A stretch of DNA of 64,000 bases from Danio rerio (taxonomy: Eukaryota > Chordata > Actinopteri > Cypriniformes > Danionidae). The notes below the pieces were generated by a model. The model made no database searches, had not been told where the DNA came from, and saw only the letters and a list, made by a program, of their open reading frames with translations. Position numbers and translations under genes: made by a program. Location of the stretch: contig NC_133185.1 in assembly GCF_049306965.1 (NCBI RefSeq), positions 39,077,501 through 39,141,500 on the forward strand. The letters run 5' to 3'. Position 1 is the first letter of the stretch. Each line of letters starts with the position of its first letter. Below are positions 37,526-49,800 of this stretch, piece after piece.

Positions 37526-37644
37526 AATAAAACTGGGTGCTCTTATTGTGAAAATGCTGATGTTTTGTATTGAATCTCACATTCTCATGTTACGACGTTT
37601 GTATTTTAATACATTTTTCTGAACAGCTCTGATTTCACAATAAA
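37526..37644 (+). terminator. Poly(A) signals of protease copy 2
   Basis: AATAAA at 37526-37531 and 37639-37644, matching the unit 1 arrangement downstream of the stop codon at 37225-37227. Confidence 0.5.
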
Positions 37645-37927
37645 CCATTGGAATATTTATGGATGATTTGCTGATGTCGCAGTGACTGATATGTTTAGGT
37701 TTTGGGTCAGCGCTGTACAGCATTCTGAAAAAGTGTATTTCTAAAAGTGCGCCGTAATGACGCCAGTGTCAACTGCAGTGTGTGTTGGAAAGGACTGGAT
37801 GCTGTTTAAACCTCATGCCAAATTTTTGTCACCCCATACAAAACCATTTTAAATCCACACAATCTGACAACACTGGGGCTAGATCACAATATAAGCCACA
37901 ACACAAGTGAGTTCAATAAAATATATC

Positions 37928-37933
37928 TTTATT
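37928..37933 (-). terminator. Poly(A) signal of kinase copy 3
   Basis: Minus-strand AATAAA, 49 bp past the kinase stop codon, conserved with the other copies. Confidence 0.6.
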
Positions 37934-37981
37934 ACAGACATGTACAAAAATCAAATATACAAAACATTCTGCTAATGTGAC

Positions 37982-40900
37982 TCAGAACTCCAGCATGGAC
38001 CAGTCGTGGTAAGGCATCTCTTCTAGAGGAATTCTGCACTCTGGATTCTCATGCAGACAAGCCCTCATCATATCACAGCATTCTGTGAAGAAGAAATGGA
38101 GAGGTGAGGTTATTGTTATTATTATTATTAAGCTGTTTCACTTAATTGTTCTTTGATGAACATCTCACCTTGAGAGAGGGTAAATTTGGACCAGTCATGT
38201 TGGAGGTAGTACAGGTCATACGCTGATGGGAATTCTCCATGGAGCATTGTGAACAGAAGAACCCCAAGAGAATAGACCGTCGCTGGTTTGGCCCGGTAGC
38301 ATCCTTTTTCATAAAACTCTGGCGGGATGTACGCTTCTGTGCCTGGAGGAGAGACGTTTAGTTTAGCATCATGTTGAATATATATACCAGATGGGCTTCA
38401 GCTGTGCTAATTAACCAGCTTTCAATACGTTTATTAATAATGCTTATGGACATTCATAACTAGTGTTGTCAAAAGTATCAACTACCAATCGATACCGACA
38501 CTCATCACAGTCATATTTGCTGAGCATGTGAACACCAATGGCCAATCAGTGGTGTTTAACAGCGCTCAAATTGACTTGTTAAATGTCAGAATCGATTGGT
38601 ACCGAAGTCGATACTTTTGACCACACTATTCAAAACACCTACCAGAGAAGATACTGTAGGCTGATTCCATCATGAAGTCTCCACACCCAAAGTCGATCAG
38701 CTTGACTTCCAGTGTGTCAGGGTTCACCAGCAGGTTTTGAAGCTTAATATCCCGGTGGAACACCCCGCGGTAACAGCACACGTTGGCCGCATAAACAGCT
38801 TGCCTCATGATGGTATGTGCTGTTTTCTCACTGAGGACTCCTCCGCTGACTTCAAGGAATGCCTCCAGGTCCATGCTTGGACTAGGCCGCTCCATCACCA
38901 TGACGTAATGGTTTTCAAAGACCTGCCAGTCCAGAAGCTTAATAATATTCGGACACCTGGAGCCACCGCTGGCCATGTTTGCCAAGGTGATCTCTAGAGG
39001 AAGTGGCTGGTCACATGACTGAAAACAAAATAAAAATGTTGGTTTTCAAACAAGGGTTTCTGACCACAGCCTGTGGTCTATAATAAATATAAGACTTTAT
39101 AAACTGAACACAGCGAACAGAAAGTGTAGTCTACTCACAGAGCTGACATCTTGCATATTTGGGGTCTTCTGGACAAATTTAACTGCCACCTGTTTAAAGG
39201 AACAAGCAAACAATTAACATGTGCACGGAGATCATTTCATTCAGTCATAAATCCTGAACAGAGGATTCATTCGTCAGCAGAAATGTCCAAACAATGAAAG
39301 CTCTGATGATGTTCTTTAAACAGGGAACTTCATCAGAGGATTTGAGTCTACAAAAATGAATACCTGCAGACCATCCTGTATGCGAATCCCCTCATACACG
39401 GAGCCGAAACCTCCTTCACCAAGCTGCTTTCCGAGTTTGTAGCGGCAGCTGATGTCATCTGTTAAAAATGAAGAAAATGTCATTAAATTATAAACCAAAT
39501 AAAAACACAAACAGTTGAAGTCAGAATTATTGTCAGATTTCAGAACATGATAGTTTTAATAACTCATTTCTAATAACTGATGTCTTTTATCTTTGTCGTG
39601 ATGACAGTACATCATATTTACTGGATATTTTCAAGAAACCTGTGTTCAGCTTAAAGTTCTGAATACTTAAACGTTATTGCTCTGCATCATCTGGGAAATA
39701 TTTAAAAAATATTAATAAAAAAATCACAGGAGGGTGAATAATTTTGACTTCAACTGTATAATTTTACAAAGATTGATGAGCCTAAACAAATGTTCTGAAC
39801 TCCAGCAATAAACTTACTATTGTCCAAGCAGGTCCCATCATCTGCTGAAGACTTCACAGCAGAGTCCTCTTGTGAGACCTGATCCGGTAAAGGGTTTGAG
39901 TTTTCATCCAGGGCAGAGTCACAGATGTCATCTGTTATGAGCTGCTGGCTCACTGGAAGTTCATTGTCCTCATCGGATGGTGAACTTGGAGGACTATCAA
40001 GCTCTTGCTCCAGGCTGTCCTCACTGAGGGAGGATTCAATGTCTTCTGGGAAGTGAAGCTCTGCAGAGTCGTTCTCAATGACCACTGCAGAGTCAAAGCT
40101 GTTCACTTCAGGTTTAGAGTCCAAATCTTCGTCTGCTGGAGCATCAAGAGCTGGAGGTTGGAGAACTTCCAGCTCCAGGTTGCTCACAGCAGTGCAGAAG
40201 AATTTAGAGCTACTGATGGGCTCTGCTCGAAGTTCGTGGATCTCCTGCACACATAGCTGATCTAAAGAGAGGAAGGAACATCATTAATATGACTCTACAA
40301 CTCTTTTTGACAAGATATTTGAACAGTTCATTTGCAGAAACATTACTCAATGTGTTTTTATTGATGATCTTCATGGGTTTTCTGCATTGAATTAGCAAAC
40401 AAGTAAACTATATATCTAAAGGCAAAGCTCACTGAAATAAAAAATCCTAATACAAATAATTCTTATTTTTTCTGTTTTTTACACAAAACTACAAATTCTG
40501 AAGAAAATTTCTGAAATCAGCAGCCATTAACCTTCATTGTAGGAACACAAAATACTGTGGAAGTCAATGGCTGAAAGCACCTCAAACAGGTTTAAGGAGT
40601 AAATTATGACAGAATTGTCTTGTTTATGTGAACTGTGGCTTTAAGAAACTCTTTCTAAAATGTCTTGCAGTAATGTTTATTTCTGATCTTTAAACACTTA
40701 TGTGATGTGTTTGGTGTGTTTAACAGTATGCTTTAGTAATTAAAAGTGCTCATAAATCTATTTTACCAACAACAGTAGCTCTTCTTCTGGAAAAACAGGC
40801 GAAGAAGATGGGAGACAATTTGAGTTTCCTCTTTTTCTGTCTCCCTGCCTGTTTTCCTGCAGCGACGGCCGGGTCATCGGTCATCTGATGACGGTGATTC

Positions 40901-41052
40901 TCTGTCGTGCTGCCGGTGGGTTCGAGTGGCTCACACGGTTGTTCGTTCGCACACTTAACACCAAACGCTTTCTTCAGACGGTTAATCAGTTTTGAAAATG
41001 CCATTTTATCACTGTACTGTTGAATCGCAGAAAGTACTGAACTACTAGACAT
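37982..41052 (-). CDS. Pim-like serine/threonine kinase, copy 3 (seven exons)
   Basis: The exons are 41052-40767, 40261-39818, 39458-39364, 39189-39139, 39018-38643, 38342-38169 and 38082-37982. They total 1527 nt, 508 residues, with all splice sites intact. The motifs are as in copy 1: GEGGFGSV, VAVK, the ERP hinge, HRDIKLQN, DFG and GTEAYIPPEF. Differences include CPNIIKLLDWQVFENH before the hinge, SKPEV for FKPEV in the acidic exon, and HRHQM for HRHLM in exon 1. The changes are few and none touches a catalytic residue, so I infer a working kinase under some constraint or recent origin. Which partner or substrate it has cannot be read from the sequence. Confidence 0.9.
38461..38628. mobile_element. 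Short MITE in kinase intron 5, copy 3
   Basis: Same 168-bp inverted-repeat element as at 738-905 and 18928-19095. Confidence 0.7.
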
Positions 41053-41090
41053 CCAAAGAAGCTAATGAGAGTTTCTGCTACGTCAAAAAG

Positions 41091-41097
41091 CTTTATA
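41091..41097 (-). promoter_or_regulatory. TATA box of kinase copy 3
   Basis: TATAAAG on the minus strand, 39-45 bp above the ATG at 41052, with the CRE-like TGACATCA kept upstream. Confidence 0.55.
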
Positions 41098-41346
41098 CTG
41101 TCACTGATGATGTCAGAGTTCCACAATTCCATTTGGTATTACGTAGAGACTTTTTAAAACACAACAAACTTCTAATGAAAGGCCCGCGCTAGACTGACTG
41201 GCTCATTCGCCTTAATGTGCTCACACAGCCACCTGCTTATACACATTTTTTCCAATTATTAATTTAATTTTGCACTTAGGCCTATGTATTTTTTTTGTCA
41301 TGCACAACTTTTTATGCGTTTTGCTTTTTATTACAATTATTACCAT

Positions 41347-42640
<1,294 letters not shown>

Positions 42641-42965
42641 TGGTCAACAATACATTTTTACGCCCAAATCAGGTAGAAGAAATTCATTTCAAAATATTAC
42701 ACAGGTACTACTATCCCTGCAATATATTTAATAATAAATAATAATAATAATAAAAAAATCACAACAATGTTGTTTTTGTACTTGTAAATTTTCTGATGAT
42801 TTTTGGAAACAGGTTTCAGGGTTGATTTTTGATTAATTTGGAGATATGCTGTAGAGAGAGGAATCATTAAAAGGCGAGAAGTGAAAATTCTGTCGTCATT
42901 TACTCCAAACTTGCTTGCGTTCTTGTGATATTTTGAGAAGTCAGTGGTCCCTCACTGATTATAAA

Positions 42966-43031
<66 letters not shown>

Positions 43032-44225
43032 TTTGAGTTACAATGCAGTTACATTGACCGTAATTTAATTTATGAAAGGAAACAATATACTTTTTTTATT
43101 TTATATTAATTATGACGTATTTAAAGGAAGACTTTTTGGCAAATAGGCTCATTTTTCAAGTCACTCACAGTTAAACTGTTGTGTTTGATCATTTTAATCC
43201 GTTCAGCTAATCTCTGGGTCTAACAAATAGTCCAAAATCCTTGATTATTACTGCAGAATGAGAGTATAGCAAAGATTATAGAATACACATGACGTGTTAC
43301 TCGTATACTTTTGAATGGGAAAAGTGAAACAGTCATTATGGCGAATGAAGCCCCGCCTTCTAGTACAGGAGCCAATCAGTGATTGATATTTGGCAAATAA
43401 AGCCCACCTTTCAGTACATGAGCCAATCAGCGATCAGTATAGAATGACAATTCTCCAGGGGAGGGGCTTGGACTAGATGTGAGTTTCTGCAGATATTGTG
43501 TGATATGGACGTTTATAAATGAAACTAAAAGGACAGTTACTGTTTAATTTTATTGGTTATTCATAGTATGTAATGTAATCGTAATCTTGGCAAGCAGTTT
43601 TGAAGAATTTGATTTACCCATTCAAACAGAATGCCCATGTATACTTCCCGAGAGGCGTATAGGTATAGTTACTAGCCATGTCAAGCTGGAATATAGCAGC
43701 TATTCATTTCCATCAGTCTTGGTGCATACTTTAACTACACAAGAGTCAAGTTTTACCTTAAAAAGTCTTTAGAATTTTTTGAGCGAGATGCTAATGGTCT
43801 AATCTGATTCAAGGATCTATGCTAAGCTAAGCTAAAAGTTCTTCTGTCAGACCCGGAGTTTGTCTGAATGGATTTAAACAGCCCCTATTATACATTAAAA
43901 AGGGTCATATTTTGTTTTTGGTTTTTTTTTGGGGGGGGGGGGGTCTCCAACAACAGGCTGATGGGCATTCAAGGTCAAAGTACACTTTTATTGTCTTAAA
44001 ATCTGCATTTATTTTTACCAAATTATGGCAGCGACTCTCATATGATTATTTAGCAATTAATTTGTTTCTACACCCCTTCCTAACGCGATGCTAATCTGCG
44101 CTGATTGGTCCTATTGTACTCTGTTGTGATTGGTCAACAGCGTTCAGCGTGAGACGGAGAGAAATGGCCACCATGGCTTATCAACAATATTGAAGTAGTC
44201 AGAGTGCAGAGTGTATGTGTGAGTA
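42641..44225. other. Intergenic region with CCAAT-type motifs, unit 3
   Basis: Counterpart of 23221-24612. It contains the CA microsatellite (42969-43030) and the duplicated GAGCCAATCAG segment (near 43345-43440). It has a 130-bp stretch near 43780-43910 (with GCTAAGCTAAGCTA) that is missing from unit 2, and a T/G homopolymer at 43922-43942. No gene is recognised. Confidence 0.45.
42969..43030. repeat. CA microsatellite
   Basis: 62 bp of CA. The unit 2 site has only about 16 bp (23556-23571), showing recent length change. Confidence 0.95.
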
Positions 44226-44539
44226 TACCTGCCAACACTCACGTTTTTTTTCCGGGAGTCTCCCGTAATTTCAGACCCATCTCCCGCCACCCTCCCGTTT
44301 TGTTATTTATCCCGGAAACTGATGATGGCCATAGCAACGACAAGTGCCAGTGGATTGTGCATTTATATGCAAACGCATTTAAATCCATAAACAAAGCGGC
44401 ATGCGTCGCATTTTCATCATGGCATTAGACGTGATATGAGAATATAAAGAGTTAACCAGATGCACTACAAGCGGTTATAAGTAGCAAAAAACAATTAAAT
44501 ACATAATTTGTAGAGAAAACAAAGAGGCAACCATTTTAA

Positions 44540-44827
44540 TTGCACATACTTACACTTGTGAAATGGAGAAAGAAACTGATCCATAAACTGTGTACTGTAA
44601 AGTTCCTGTCGAGCTCTGACAAAGTCCCATACGTCAACAGACTTTTCTGATCTAAAGCACTCATCAGAAAAATGACAGGAACACAGCACAAGCCTGGGCT
44701 GTAATGTTGAGGTATTTTTGCCAAAATAAACCTCAACCACTCACTCTTCACTGTTTCATCTTTGAGTAGAGAAAATAACACTAACTTTCCCCTCACACTT
44801 CAGAGCACAGCGTCTTCGCGACATGAT
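44540..44827 (-). pseudogene. Degenerate THAP-domain sequence, unit 3
   Basis: Fuller than in unit 2. On the minus strand an ATG at 44826 begins MSRRRCALKCEGKVSVIF, with a plausible first CxxxC of a THAP domain. A 1-base frame change follows into LLKDETVKSEWLRFI, and another into LVLCSCHFSDECF (the CxxH). At least two frame changes break it. It is a THAP-containing transposon or host gene relic; no catalytic domain is seen nearby. Confidence 0.6.
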
Positions 44828-44940
44828 TCAACTGGCGTCTGCTGCAGTGTCCTTCTTCTTTTTCTTTGCTACTGTGTTTGTGGGCGGGGCTGGGTTTTTT
44901 TAATTTTCCCGGGATTGCGCGTGCAACAAATAGGCGGGGC

Positions 44941-45250
44941 CAGGCCTGGATTAAGAACTCAGGGGCCCCTGGGCACATTATCTTGTAAGGCCCCCTACCT
45001 GGCCCTACCCCTATAGTTGAATTTAAAAAATAATAATAATATAATATTTTTTTATTAAAATGAATCTATAATTTGTTGCCCACATATTTAAATAAATGAT
45101 ATATAGTACATATGTATTTACAAAGATTTAACTTATTTTTCAAAGCATTGAATAAAAATACTAATAAAATGAATGTTTTTTTAGTATACTTGTACAAGTT
45201 CACTGAAACAGTACTATATATATATATATATATATAATTTTTTAAGGGTA
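44941..45250. mobile_element. Left end of the hAT element, truncated in unit 3
   Basis: Begins CAGGCCTGGATTAA after GGCGGGGC (44933-44940), exactly as in unit 2. It stops at 45250, where the sequence jumps to the inside of the downstream hairpin (27418 in unit 2). The right end and second target duplication are deleted, with 2-4 bp of microhomology (TAAT) at the joint. Confidence 0.85.
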
Positions 45251-45494
45251 ATGCTGAAAACCTGAACATTGACTTTTATAGTAGTTATTTTTCCTGCTAT
45301 GGAAGTCAATAGCTAGAGGTTTTCAGCATTATTGAAAATGTCTTCTTTTGTGTTTAACAGAAGAAAGAAACTCATAACGAGTTCAAATATGCAGAGGGTG
45401 AGTAAATGATGGAATCATTTTTATTTTTACTATTGATTTCACTGTTAATTTAAGTTATTGAGTTTAATTTAAAAGCCTCACAAAAATACTTTAT

Positions 45495-45859
45495 TCATTC
45501 ATTCGTTTATTTTCTTTTCGGCTCAGTCCCTTTATTAATCTGGGGTCACCACAGCGGAATGAACCGCCAACTTATCCAGCAGATGATTTTACGCAGCGGA
45601 TGCCCTCCCAGCTGCAACCTATCTCTGGGAAACATACATACATACTCATTCACACTCATACACTACGGACAATTTAGCCTACTCAATTCACCTGTACCGC
45701 ATGTCTTTGGTTTGTGGGGGAAACCATAGCATTCGGAGAAAACCCACGCATACGCAGGAAGAACATGCAAACTCCACACAGAAATGCCAACCGACTTAGC
45801 CGAGGCTCGAACTTACGACTTTCTTACTGTGTGGTGACAGCACTACCTACTGCGTCGCC
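45495..45859 (-). mobile_element. DANA-type tRNA-derived SINE, unit 3
   Basis: Same element and position as 27657-28023. The B box is changed to AGTTCGAGCC. The flanks AATACTTTATT / AATTACTTTATT are kept. It is a fossil copy, probably not transcribed. Confidence 0.85.
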
Positions 45860-46814
45860 AAATTACTTTATTATTTGATACAAAACTATAATTTTTTTTT
45901 TATTTATTAAAATAATTCCCAATTATTAAAAAGCCTTTTCAGTGTCAGTTTTCAGCCAAATGCATCTAGAATTTTCAGTTTCAATCAACAAGCTTCATTT
46001 CGGTGCATCTCTAATCTTGCTATAAGAGGGTCTTTTTGCATTGCACAACTCAAAAACAAGGCGGCAAAACATCTAATTATTATAAACATTTTAAATTATA
46101 AACATTTAATTACTACAAAAATAGAACCAAACCCTTTTTCCCCAAATGTCATTATTATTAACACAATTATTGTTATCAGACATTTATAAAACACTTATTT
46201 AACGTGTTGAAGCAACTCAATTCTTAAGTTTATTGGGGGCAACTTGACTGTTTTATGTTCAACTCACTTACATTTATAAAAACAATCAAGTTAACCTAAT
46301 TCTTTACTTTTTTATCATTTCTATTGTTAAAACATTCTCACATTTCGCAGGGTTGTAAAACCCAACAATGTTTTAACACTACACATATATTTAGAATATT
46401 TTTTGTTAATTCGGTTTAATTTCTGAATGTTAAGTAATCAAAAGTGGTAGTTGTAGTTGTTGTTGTTGTTATTAATAATGCTGTTGTCATTTTCACTGAC
46501 ATTATTACTATCATTATTATTATTGTACTATCTATCTATTATATGTTTTATTTAAATCTTTATTATTCTTGCTTCATTTTTTTGAATTGTTGTATATTTT
46601 TATGTTCTCTTGTGTATATACTTTGTTTGACTTGTTCACCCAGTTACCTTTACATGCGCGCGCTCAACAGGATTGTTTTTTTCAGCAGGGTGTTTTATGT
46701 TGATTCTCTCTATAGAGACTTTTTGGATCACTTGTTTCTATTTTAAGATGACCAGATGGTTTTAGTTTCAGTTGTGTTTGGGAATTGTGACTAATATTAC
46801 ACTCTTTCTTTCAG
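45860..46814 (+). other. Sequence upstream of the first visible protease exon, unit 3
   Basis: AT-rich and non-coding. It matches 28024-28998 and ends in the acceptor TTCTTTCAG at 46814. No leader exon is found. Confidence 0.6.
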
Positions 46815-49800
46815 ACACCCCTTTTCTGGCCGTGAGGTTCCCATCTCGAATGGTTCTGGCTTTATAATAAGTAGTGATGGCCTGATAGTGACAAATGCCC
46901 ATGTGGTCGCCAACAAGCGTGGTGTTCTTGTCAAACTGACCAATGGTGAGACTTACAACGCCACAGTTCAGGATGTGTACCAGGCTGCAGACATCGCCAC
47001 CATCAAAATCAATGTTAAGGTACAGATGGAGCTTTGAGGTTGTACTGTTAACATATGTAATCTTTTGGGGATATTTAATTTTTTAATTAGGGATGCACCG
47101 ATCCTGATACTTGGATTGGATATCGGTTTGATACTGCATATTTTTACTGGATCGGGTATCGGCCAGCAGGTACCGATCCAAATCCCATCTTGCACGTGCT
47201 CTATATTCTGTGTAATTTATAAGCAAACAAAAGCCAGAAAGGTAGCCTTTTATAAGACAGTAGAAAGTTGTCTTGTAGGCCTACTGTATCCCAAATGTTT
47301 TGAAGCCATTCTATAGTTTAATGTGAAGTACAGATCAATATTCACATGGTTAAATTCATGTTCAGTTCTGCGCTTCCCTCCGCTTCGCCTGTCAATCATT
47401 CTCCAATTTATTTACAATTCAAACTGCGTGTCACGTTCATGAAAACATGAAAAACTTTCTCCAAGACTATTTGTTCCTGTTAATTTAAATAAATATTAAT
47501 TTATTATATTACATTATATTAATTTATTCTAATATAATATATATTAAATTGGTTCATTTCGATCTGAAACGACGAGTTCATTTCTTTTTCTAAATCATGT
47601 AGCTGTTAGATCAGCAGATCGCATTCGCAACACTGGAACTGAGTGGGTTATTACCTGCTCTTCACACACAAAGTAGGCCTACCTGAAATTTAAAACTAGA
47701 AAAGGCTCAATAATACATTGGACAGATCCTTAACACACTGATTTCTTCCCTTTTTACTGCTGTTTTGGATTGGAAGTGTCTGCAGATAGCGGAGTACTGC
47801 ACGCTGTCTCAGTGATGCATCAAGCACTTTCAATTCAATTCAATTCAATTCAGCTTTTTTTGTATAGCGCTTTTACAATGTAGATTGTGTCAAAGCAGCT
47901 TCACATAAATGGTCATAGTAACTGGAACAGTGTGGTTCAGTTTTTAGTGTTTAAGTTCAGTTCAGTTCAGTTTAGCTCAGTTCAGTGTGATTTAATCATT
48001 ACTGATAGTTCAAACACTGAAGAGTCAATTTCATCGATGCGTAGCTCTACCAATCCTGAACCATGCGAGGCAGTGGCGACAGCGGAGAGGGAAAAAAAAC
48101 TTCACCTGATGGGAGTGAAGAAAAAAAACCTTGAGAGAACCAGACTCAGTTGGGCACGACCATTTTAATTTCTCCGCTGGCCAAAAGTCTTGTGCAGAGC
48201 TTCATTCGCCGTGGTTTAGGCTGGAAGATGGCCTCAGCGAAGACTCGTCTGTCCCTGGAGCGTCACTGGAATCAGACTCATGTTCTCCACTCTCCACGAC
48301 CATCAGCGCAGCAGCAGCTCAGGATATGGCCTGGTCCCGGATATGGAATCCTTGGGATCATCACGTCGCTGGTCTTGGATCCAATCAGTGACTCCGCATA
48401 ATCTGAGGACCTCGGGATGAGTATCCCCAGGTGAAAATAGAGAATAAAGAAAATAATTAGCGTAGCTGCTGTTCATAGTGTTTATAAGCAAGATGCAGAA
48501 GCCTGTGTGGAACCCGCTAGGTGATGCATTGAGTGTATGCTTTACTAAACAGATAGGTCTTTAATCTAGTTTTGAACTGGGAGAGTGTGTCTGAGCCTCG
48601 GACGTTATCAGGAAGGCTATTCCAGAGTGTAGGAGCCATGAAAGAGAAGGCTCGACCTCCTTTTCTTGACTTTGCTATTCTAGATACTACCAGAAGCCCT
48701 GAATTTTGAGATCTTAAAGAGCGAGTTGGATTGTAGCGAGACAGAAGGTTGGTTAGATAAACAGGAGCTAGATTATTTAGAGCTTTATAGGTGAGAAGTA
48801 ATATTTTAAATTCAATACGAAACTTAACAGGCAGCCAGTGCAAGGAGGATAAAATTGGGGTGAAATGATCATATTTTCTAGACCTGGTAAGAACTCTGGC
48901 AGGTGCATTTTGTACTAATTGAAGTTTGTTAATAGAGGATGCTGGGCAGCCAGCAAATAGAGCATTACAGTAATCCAGTCTCGAAGTCATAAAAGCATGG
49001 ACTAGCTTTTCTGCATCTGAGATGGAAAGCATATTTCGTAATTTAGCGATATTTCTCAGATGAAAGAAGGCAGTTTTTGTGACATGGGATATATGATTTT
49101 CAAAAGTTAGATTGCTGTCTAATATGACACCCAGATCTTTTATAGTAGAGCTAAAACTAACTTTGTATCCCTCTAATTGTAAATTGATCTGCTGTGTGCA
49201 AGATTTAGGTCCAATAAGTAATAATTCTGTTTTGTCTGAGTTTAAGAGAAGAAAATTGTTGGTCATCCAGTCTTTGATGTCTTTGATACACTCAGTTAGT
49301 TTAGAAAGTTCAGACGTCTCGTCAGGTTTAGTTGAAATATATAATTGAGTATCATCTGCATATCAGTGAAAGCTGATCCCATGTCTTCTAATAATGTCTC
49401 CTAGAGGTAGCATGTAAATTGTAAACAGTAAAGGGCCTAAAACTGATCCTTGAGGCACCTCATACTTTACTGGGCTGACTTGTGAAGGCTGTCCATTAAT
49501 ATTCACAAACTGGTAACGGTCAGTTAAGTATGACTTAAACCATTGTAGAGCTTGTCCCTGGACACCTGTAGACTTTAAGCGATTTATGAGGATATTGTGG
49601 TCAATGGTATCAAATGCCGCACTAAGATCGAGTAAAACTAATAGCGAGACGCACCCTCGGTCAGCAGCTAAGAGTAAATCATTGGTTATTTTCACTAATG
49701 CGGTTTCTGTACTGTGATGAGCCCTGAAACCTGACTGAAACACTTCAAAAATATTGTTTGTCTGCAGAAAGGAGCATAATTGAGTGGAAACAACTTTTTC

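Larger units (their letters stand above)
18191..37723. repeat. Tandem kinase-protease unit 2
   Basis: A complete 19533-bp unit with the kinase at 18449-21522 and the protease at 28999-37227. It has the upstream protease exon missing from unit 1. It carries a complete hAT at 25235-27055, and an intron insertion (34672-36701) not found in units 1 and 3. Confidence 0.95.
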
